NCBI GenBank assembly: GCA_963825405.1
Contig: CAWGTB010000004.1
Coordinates: 62,001-126,000, forward strand
Length of the DNA: 64,000 nt
DNA from: JACPNO01 sp963825405
GTDB taxonomy: Bacteria > Acidobacteriota > Terriglobia > Bryobacterales > Bryobacteraceae
Direction: 5' to 3'
The notes below the pieces were generated by a model. The model searched no databases and was not told the origin of the DNA. It saw only the letters and a program-made list of their open reading frames with translations. Position numbers and translations under genes: made by a program. This document shows positions 58,742 to 64,000 of the stretch, piece by piece (the stretch's first letter is position 1; the number at the start of each line of letters is the position of its first letter).

Positions 58742-59541
58742 GACGCGCGCTGCTGCTGTTGGCTTTAACGCTACCGCTGCGCGCGCAGTTCATCGTCAAG
58801 CTCGCGCCGCAAACGTTGGACGAATTTCAGGCCTACGTGACCCGCGTCGAATCCAGCATGCGCGAACGCTGGACCGGCCGACAGCCTTTCCTGTGGCTGG
58901 ACGAAAATCCCGACGCGCGCCAAAGCGTGCGCAAGGGCGAGATCGTCGTCAAAGCGTCCGGCAATCAGGACGGCAACCCGGTAACCGGCGGCCTGGTTCA
59001 CGACTGGATGGGCGCCATGTTCATCCCCGGCGTGCGCATGGAGCAAGTGGAATCCATCATCCAAGATTTCGACCGCCACAAAAAGTTCTATCCCGAGGTG
59101 ATCGATTCCAAAACGCTGCGGCGCGAGGGCTCCATCGTCTATGGCCACTGGCGGCTGCGCAAGAAAAAAGTGCTCACCGTGGAACTGAACGCCGAGCTCG
59201 AAGTGCATCAGGATTCCGCCGGGCCGGAGCGCTGGTACACGCGTTCGTACACGGTCCACATGAATGAAATCGCCGACGCGGGAACGCCGCGGGAACGTGA
59301 AATGCCCGATGGCCAGGGACACGGCTTTCTGTGGCGGCTCAATGCCTACTGGCGTTTGCAGCAGCAGCCGGACGGCGTTTTCGCCGAATGCCACACGCTG
59401 TCGCTTTCGCGCGACGTGCCGTCAGGGCTAGGCTGGATCATCCGGCCCATCATTCGCGATTTGCCGCGGCAGTCTTTGCTGGACACGCTGAAAGCGACGG
59501 CACAGGCGGCCAAAACCGCTCCCTCCGGTCACGGCTCGTAA
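58738..59541 (+). CDS. Exported START/SRPBCC-like protein
   Basis: 267 residues. GTG 58738 overlaps the phosphatidyltransferase stop (GTGA). A short signal (LLLLALTLPLRAQ) is followed by a domain with GLVHDWMGAMFIPGVRMEQVESIIQDFDRHKKFYPEV and LTVELNAELEV, shown here in part, plus a C-terminal helix LPRQSLLDTLKATAQ; this is the order of a START/polyketide-cyclase-like lipid-binding cavity. Coupling with a phospholipid synthase suggests that it binds or moves a lipid in the periplasm. I know no named family for it. Confidence 0.65.
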   Translation: MRRALLLLALTLPLRAQFIVKLAPQTLDEFQAYVTRVESSMRERWTGRQPFLWLDENPDARQSVRKGEIVVKASGNQDGNPVTGGLVHDWMGAMFIPGVRMEQVESIIQDFDRHKKFYPEVIDSKTLRREGSIVYGHWRLRKKKVLTVELNAELEVHQDSAGPERWYTRSYTVHMNEIADAGTPREREMPDGQGHGFLWRLNAYWRLQQQPDGVFAECHTLSLSRDVPSGLGWIIRPIIRDLPRQSLLDTLKATAQAAKTAPSGHGS

Positions 59542-59592
59542 CACCTCATTCGCGGCAACGCGTGCGCGCCGTGACCAAAGGTGACGTTTTAT

Positions 59593-60822
59593 TTAAATTC
59601 CCACGACGCCAGCGTGCGTCGCGTCCTTAATCACAACACCGTCCGGCAAAATCAGCGGATGCGCCCAGGTGGGACTTTCAGCAACGGTGTAGCTCCGGAT
59701 CGGCGCGAAGGCCTTACCGTTTACAGGCGCCACCAGCAACTGGCCGTCGTCCTTCAGTACGAACAGCAGATCCCCGGCGGCAATGAGCGCGGCGTTATCA
59801 CCTTGGCGCGGCGGGCCGGTCAAGAGCGTGGAGCCGCTTCGCGCGTCCAAACAAAAAACCTGCCCTTTGTTCCGGTGTGTGAAACCGCATACGCGATCGC
59901 CGGCAATCACAGGGGAGTTCATGTACATCGACATCTCTTTGTTATGCCAAACCGTTTCCGTGCTCCATTTGCCGTCTTTCACGCTCACGCGAACGGCCCG
60001 GGTTCCGTTGGACAGACCAGAAAAGATGAGCGTATCGCCGTAAGGCAAAGGCGTCACCGCGTTCTGGGTGAATTCCGTGGTGAAGGGAATTTTCCATAGC
60101 AGCTCGCCGCTTGCCGCCGCCACGCCGACGATGTTCTGCTGCGTCTCCGTCACCACTTGCCGCTTACCGGCCAGCTCGACCACGATGGGCGAAGCGTAGC
60201 CCGGCCCATCGCCTTTCCATTTCCATTTGACCGCGCCGCTTGCGGCGTCGAAAGCCATGAGCGCGCCATCGTCGTGGCCGCCCACGTGAGCGATCACCAT
60301 TCCGCCATCCACCACCGGCGAAGTGGCCGTACCATACCAGGGCGAAGTCTCGCGAAATTCACCGGCGAAATTCTTGCGCCAGCCCGCCTTTCCCGTGGCC
60401 GCATCGAACGTCGAAAGCACGCCGCCAATGCCTAGCGTGAAGACCTTACCCTGATACACCACTGGCGTGGATTTGGGGCCGGCGCCATGGCTGTCCGCCG
60501 CCGGATTCACCTTATAAGGTGCCGGATACGCCACGCGCCAGGAGACTTTACCGAGCTCGGGGTCAACGCAGGTGAGCACTTCGTCGGATTGCTGCCGCGT
60601 GAACACAAAAATCTTGCCGGACGCAAAGACCGGAGACGAGTGCCCCTCGCCCACGGTGAGCGTCCATTTACGTTTCAGGGTTTCGGGCCAGGACTTAGGC
60701 GCGACGAAGGATGCCAGAGCGCCATCGCGATGCGGACCGCGCCACTGCGGCCAATCGCCGCCGGCGAAAGACAAAACCGCCAGCAACGGCAATGCCAGCA
60801 TTCGGTTTACCCAAGTTGCCAT
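59593..60822 (-). CDS. PQQ-like (BamB-type) beta-propeller protein
   Basis: 409 residues. A signal peptide (RMLALPLLAVLSFAGG) precedes WPQWRGPHRDGAL, a motif common at the start of propeller proteins of Planctomycetes and Acidobacteriota. Blade repeats with Ala-Trp docking positions follow: VLSTFDAATGKAGWRKNF, LMAFDAASGAVKWKWKGD, IVGVAAASGELLWKIPF and VFCLDARSGSTLL. No dehydrogenase active site is visible, so it is a structural or binding protein in the periplasm. Confidence 0.85.
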   Translation of the reverse strand: MATWVNRMLALPLLAVLSFAGGDWPQWRGPHRDGALASFVAPKSWPETLKRKWTLTVGEGHSSPVFASGKIFVFTRQQSDEVLTCVDPELGKVSWRVAYPAPYKVNPAADSHGAGPKSTPVVYQGKVFTLGIGGVLSTFDAATGKAGWRKNFAGEFRETSPWYGTATSPVVDGGMVIAHVGGHDDGALMAFDAASGAVKWKWKGDGPGYASPIVVELAGKRQVVTETQQNIVGVAAASGELLWKIPFTTEFTQNAVTPLPYGDTLIFSGLSNGTRAVRVSVKDGKWSTETVWHNKEMSMYMNSPVIAGDRVCGFTHRNKGQVFCLDARSGSTLLTGPPRQGDNAALIAAGDLLFVLKDDGQLLVAPVNGKAFAPIRSYTVAESPTWAHPLILPDGVVIKDATHAGVVGI

Positions 60823-60913
60823 AGCTAGACGCTACCGCGTAGGACCGCAGGCTGGCAACCGGAGGAGGAGGCTATTCATCCCGCCGCTGCAGCCGATAAG
60901 TCATGCAAGCAGG

Positions 60914-60989
60914 TTCGGGCTTTCGGAGGGGGAGATGAAGGCTTTGCGCGCGGCTTGCCGGGCGCGAGCAGGTCATCTCCAAGCCCGAA
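60914..60989 (-). terminator. Hairpin downstream of the TolB-like gene (possible terminator)
   Basis: TTCGGGCTT and GGAGATGA at 60914-60938, separated by eight bases, are complementary to TCATCTCCAAGCCCGAA at 60973-60989. The 17 paired bases can form a stem with a bulge, with a GC-rich inner part. It lies just beyond the stop at 60996 of the minus-strand gene. There is no T tract, so the assignment is weak. Confidence 0.35.
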
Positions 60990-60995
60990 AACCGT

Positions 60996-62114
60996 CTACG
61001 CGCCGGACTCGGTCTTTTCCACAAACTGATCCACGCGCACGCGATAAATGGCCGGCTTGCCGTGCATATCGCTCTGGAAGAAAACGCGCTGGCTGTCGGC
61101 GGAAAAGATCGGCGCAACGGCGGCCGGGTCGCTCGCGTGGTGCTCGCACAGGGTCAGCTCTCTTTTGACGGCCCGCAATAACAGCAGCACATCAGGAGAG
61201 GCCCCGTTGCGGCTGGCGCCGGCGAATACCGATCCATCCCCGTTGACGCCAAAGTGGACGAACTGGCTGGTTTTGGCCACCAGCGCGTCGCGGTCGTCGT
61301 CCGGCGTGTATTCGCGAATGGCGTTGAGCTGCCGTTTGTCCGCCGGATAATGCAAATAGAGCACGCTGCTGCCGTCCGGCGCCCAATGAGCAGGACCCAG
61401 GCCGCCTTCGGGCGTTTTCAGCGGGCGATTCTCCCGGCCATCGTACTGCACCACCCAAATCGATCCATCCGCATGGCGGTACATCACCTGATTCCGCCCC
61501 GGCCGGGACACCGCGTGAGTGATTTCGGCAGGCGCCTCCAGGATCACGGCCGCCGAGTTCTTCACCAGGCCGACCATCCGCAGGCGCGACACGCCCTCGC
61601 GCGCTTCGGCAAAGAGTACAGCAGCACCGTCGCCCGTAATGCTTGCCCCCGCCGTCCGCCGCCAGCCGTCCGGAACGCTGTACACGACGCGGTCGCGCAT
61701 CTTGGCCAGGAGCATGTGGCGCAGCGACGGGCCGTCGAAGAAGCACATGCCGCGCTCATCGGGGGTCAGGGTGAGCGTCGCGCCATCGAGCGCGGGAATA
61801 TCCGTAAGCTGGACATTTTCGCCGGATCGCAGGTTCATGCGAAACGCCTGCACGGAACCGGCACGGTTGGACGAATAGAACATGGTCTGCCCGCGGCGGC
61901 TCAGCGCGCGATTGTAATAAGCGGGCAGCAAGCTGGAATGAGCAGGGTCGGTGAGGCGGAAAACTTCGAGTTCGGTCGCGCCATCGGCATAGCGTCGCGA
62001 CTCAGTAGGAAAAGTACGGGCTTTCGATGAATCCGCGTACAGCCCTGAGGCAGGCAGTAGTGACAGTAACGCGCGGCGCGTCCACGGGCGCGGAGACGCC
62101 GCATCGAGACCCAT
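60996..62114 (-). CDS. TolB/oligogalacturonate-lyase-like beta-propeller protein
   Basis: 372 residues. A Tat-like start (RPWTRRALLSLLPASGLYA) precedes ELEVFRLTDPAHSSLLPAYYNRALSRRGQTMFYSSNR, shown shortened here as a marker of the oligogalacturonate-lyase-like/TolB fold. Repeats such as GGLGPAHWAPDGSSVLYLHY and AAVAPIFSADSQRVFFQSD are WD40/TolB blades. The His and Gln residues of the Mn site in true oligogalacturonate lyases cannot be assigned with confidence, so the enzyme activity is open. It is exported. Confidence 0.72.
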   Translation of the reverse strand: MGLDAASPRPWTRRALLSLLPASGLYADSSKARTFPTESRRYADGATELEVFRLTDPAHSSLLPAYYNRALSRRGQTMFYSSNRAGSVQAFRMNLRSGENVQLTDIPALDGATLTLTPDERGMCFFDGPSLRHMLLAKMRDRVVYSVPDGWRRTAGASITGDGAAVLFAEAREGVSRLRMVGLVKNSAAVILEAPAEITHAVSRPGRNQVMYRHADGSIWVVQYDGRENRPLKTPEGGLGPAHWAPDGSSVLYLHYPADKRQLNAIREYTPDDDRDALVAKTSQFVHFGVNGDGSVFAGASRNGASPDVLLLLRAVKRELTLCEHHASDPAAVAPIFSADSQRVFFQSDMHGKPAIYRVRVDQFVEKTESGA

Positions 62115-62138
62115 AAAACGATGGTAACAATCGCCGGG

Positions 62139-63161
62139 TTAGCGGTGGGAACTCTGGTAATGCTCCTTCAACATGTCGAGTCCGAAGTCGCCCGTGAAGT
62201 CGCGCCAAACGGCGTGAATGTGATTGGCTTCGTTCTGGGTGTTGTCGTACTCGATCAGGAAGGTGGGGGCTTGAATGCGGTAGTAGTGCGGTCCGCCGCG
62301 CTCTTCCACTCCGGCCCAGGCAAAATACAGGTTGTTGCCGGCCTTTTTGAGCTGCTCCATGCGCGCTTGCGCCAGTTCGTCAGGCACGTTGCGGGCGTAG
62401 TCGTCGACCAGGGCGGTCAGTAGATCGAGTTGCTTCTTGGTCATCTTGGCAGCGCTGAGTCCGGAAGGCTGGCCGTTGAGCGCGGCTTTGCGGTCGGCTG
62501 CGGTCAAAATGTCGGGGTAGGCCTTGGGGGTCACAATGGCGACTTTTTTCTGATCGCGATCAAGCGAGGTCAGCAGTTCGCGGCCCAGATCTTCTTCAGC
62601 GGCCAGCACCCGCAGCCCTTTGCGCGGCCCTTCGCGAACTTCCGCCGGATTCGAGCCGAAGAAGCTGGGCGTATCGATCGCGCGGCCGTTCACTACCGTG
62701 AAATTCTGGCTGACGTGATGGCCCTCGATGCGATAACCCCACGTGCCCATGTCGCTCGGCTCGCCGAAAATCGTGAAGTAATATTTCTCCGGATTGCGCC
62801 GCTCGCCATCGTCCTTTTCCATGACCCGCAGCACGTCTTCCAGGCTCATGATGGTGACGGCTTTCACGTACCCCTGCTGGCTCAGCCCGGCAGCCAGGAG
62901 CGCTTGCGCCAGATGTTTTTGCGGCGGCGTCATCTCCCGCAGCGGCAGGCCTTTGCGCTCGCGCGGAATGAAATGCCAGTTGAAACGCTCGTCATCGTGG
63001 AACGGGATCACGGCTTTGGCCCGCTGCTCAGCGCTCAACGAGACCAGAAAGTGGTTGGCGGCCTGGGTCATGACCGACGAGGCGCCGATTCGGTTGTAGG
63101 CGGATACGAGCAAGATGGTTCCTATCGTAAGAACAACCAAGCGGGGAATCAATTGTTTCAT
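62139..63161 (-). CDS. DUF3500 domain protein
   Basis: 340 residues from ATG 63161. An N-terminal hydrophobic segment (LVVLTIGTILLVSAYN) is a signal or anchor. The rest matches DUF3500: HFLVSLSAEQRAKAVIPF near the start, ERFNWHFIPRERKGLPLREM, GTWGYRIEGHHVSQNFTVV, and GPHYYRIQAPTFLIEYDNTQNEANHIH, with conserved His/Asn positions in the last. The family is of unknown function and common in soil bacteria. It stands alone between the propeller and peptidase genes. Confidence 0.87.
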   Translation of the reverse strand: MKQLIPRLVVLTIGTILLVSAYNRIGASSVMTQAANHFLVSLSAEQRAKAVIPFHDDERFNWHFIPRERKGLPLREMTPPQKHLAQALLAAGLSQQGYVKAVTIMSLEDVLRVMEKDDGERRNPEKYYFTIFGEPSDMGTWGYRIEGHHVSQNFTVVNGRAIDTPSFFGSNPAEVREGPRKGLRVLAAEEDLGRELLTSLDRDQKKVAIVTPKAYPDILTAADRKAALNGQPSGLSAAKMTKKQLDLLTALVDDYARNVPDELAQARMEQLKKAGNNLYFAWAGVEERGGPHYYRIQAPTFLIEYDNTQNEANHIHAVWRDFTGDFGLDMLKEHYQSSHR

Positions 63162-63197
63162 GACCACACCTCGGGTGCCGCCAAAATAGGCAGTTTC

Positions 63198-64000
63198 TTA
63201 GAACGGGAGTTCGAATTTGGCCGCGGTCGCCGGCGCTTTCGCCAGGAAGCGGTAAGGATTCACGGGCGCGTGGCGCACGCGGACTTCGTAGTGCAAATGT
63301 GCCGCCGTGACGCGGCCCGATGTGCCCACCGCGCCTATTGACTCGCCCTTGCGAATCTCCTGCCCCGGCATCACGTCGAAACGCGCCAGGTGCGCATAGT
63401 AGGTTTCGTAGCCGTTGCCATGGTCGACAATCACCAGGCGGCCGTAACCGGCGAAACGGGAAGCGAACTCCACAACGCCATCGGCCGTTGCGTGAGCAAT
63501 GGTGCCGATTGGGGCAGAAATATCTACCCCCGTGTGGATCGCGCCCTCACCGGAAAAGGGGTCCGTGCGCTGGCCGTAGCTGCTCATCAACCGGCCATCC
63601 ACCGGCCACATGCTGGGACGGCTGTTGAGATGCCAGCGCCGTGAGAAGTTCCGGTCGAGACTGGCTAGGCTGCTGCTTCGCAGGTAATTGTATTCCTGAA
63701 CGGTTTCGGTAAAAGAGGGAACCAGTTTGCCTTCTTCGGTGATATCGCCCGGACCTTCCAGCCGGCGCTTGATTCCGTACGCGACAGAAACCTCGTTGGC
63801 CAGCGTTTCGAGCGAGGCCAATTGCTCGTTGGTTTGATTTACCACCCGCTGCAAATTCTGGTAGCGGCCCCGTAGGTCTTCCGCTTCCCGGCGCAGGGCG
63901 TTGTAGTTAGCCACTTTCCAGGCCATGCGTGCGTAACTGCCGACGAAGCCGAATACCGAGAAACAGCCCAACAGCGCCAGCGCGAGAATGCCATAAATAA
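63198..64000 (-). CDS. M23 family metallopeptidase (5' end beyond the window)
   Basis: The frame is open to the right edge, so the N-terminus is missing. The first visible residues form a membrane helix (IYGILALALLGCFSVFGFVG). A coiled coil (residues ~25-75 of the visible part: ALRREAEDLRGRYQNLQRVV) and a linker follow. The C-terminal LytM domain has HTGVDISAPIGT (first His and Asp of the zinc site) and HLHYEVRV (HxH), all catalytic residues present. It cuts peptidoglycan cross-bridges, or acts as a cell-division activator, from the periplasmic side. Confidence 0.9.
   Translation of the reverse strand, partial: IYGILALALLGCFSVFGFVGSYARMAWKVANYNALRREAEDLRGRYQNLQRVVNQTNEQLASLETLANEVSVAYGIKRRLEGPGDITEEGKLVPSFTETVQEYNYLRSSSLASLDRNFSRRWHLNSRPSMWPVDGRLMSSYGQRTDPFSGEGAIHTGVDISAPIGTIAHATADGVVEFASRFAGYGRLVIVDHGNGYETYYAHLARFDVMPGQEIRKGESIGAVGTSGRVTAAHLHYEVRVRHAPVNPYRFLAKAPATAAKFELPF

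Overview
The window looks like a high-GC chromosomal segment of an Acidobacteriota member, probably of the Bryobacterales/Solibacter type. This rests on the families seen: the acidobacterial VWFA-related protein tail, several small secreted proteins of acidobacterial type, OmpL-like porins with an N-terminal coiled coil, Tat-exported Gfo/Idh/MocA oxidoreductases, and large secreted proteins built from acidobacterial repeats. No rRNA or single-copy phylogenetic marker was compared, so the placement is an inference.

Layout. (1) 1-449: tail of a VWFA-type protein and a small hypothetical gene. (2) 414-11558, minus strand: a long collinear run pheS-pheT-folP-small secreted protein-cusC-cusB-DUF190-cusA, with tight or overlapping junctions. 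(3) 11607-15041: purA, then convergent to it an MFS/PadR/Cdd1-like operon preceded by a striking nested palindrome. (4) 15038-18381: small exported proteins, then a translationally coupled MFS-queC-queE operon. (5) 18478-26533: a Tat oxidoreductase, a BclA-like collagen protein, membrane and secreted proteins, a solitary TIR/deoxyribosyltransferase-like protein beside a chimeric gene scar, and a porin. (6) 26603-32442: F1Fo ATP synthase genes b', b, delta, alpha, gamma, beta, epsilon (no a or c). (7) 32526-38673: tRNA-Pro(GGG) and a 6-kb islet ending in a partial copy of the same tRNA. The islet carries a 5'-truncated glycosidase, a large beta-propeller/BACON/triple-repeat protein and a VapBC45-like toxin-antitoxin pair. 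(8) 38722-49140: secreted repeat protein, two haem-motif proteins, cupin protein, CocE/NonD hydrolase, methyltransferase, VOC protein, ankyrin protein, 5'-3' exonuclease, MmcQ-like protein and a second oxidoreductase. (9) 50213-64000: an RND pump with its adaptor, a membrane protein, an alpha-galactosidase-like enzyme, a CDP-alcohol phosphatidyltransferase coupled to a START-like protein, two beta-propeller proteins, a DUF3500 protein and the C-terminal part of an M23 peptidase.

A dominant technical feature is frameshifting. About 17 otherwise well-conserved genes need one or more single-base corrections to read through (cusA, cusB, cusC, folP, pheT, both genes of the second RND system and others). 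The ATP synthase, purA, pheS, queC/queE and islet genes are intact. An 81-bp tandem duplication whose second copy has lost bases from C runs suggests long-read consensus errors rather than mass pseudogenisation. Frameshifted genes are therefore reported here as single genes with the approximate junctions.

The most interesting biology is the tRNA-Pro-bounded islet, the nested operator in front of the Cdd1/PadR/MFS operon, the solitary TIR-like protein next to a chimeric oxidoreductase/porin scar that keeps an apparently intact promoter, and the unclassified ~130-residue repeat domain of the islet protein.
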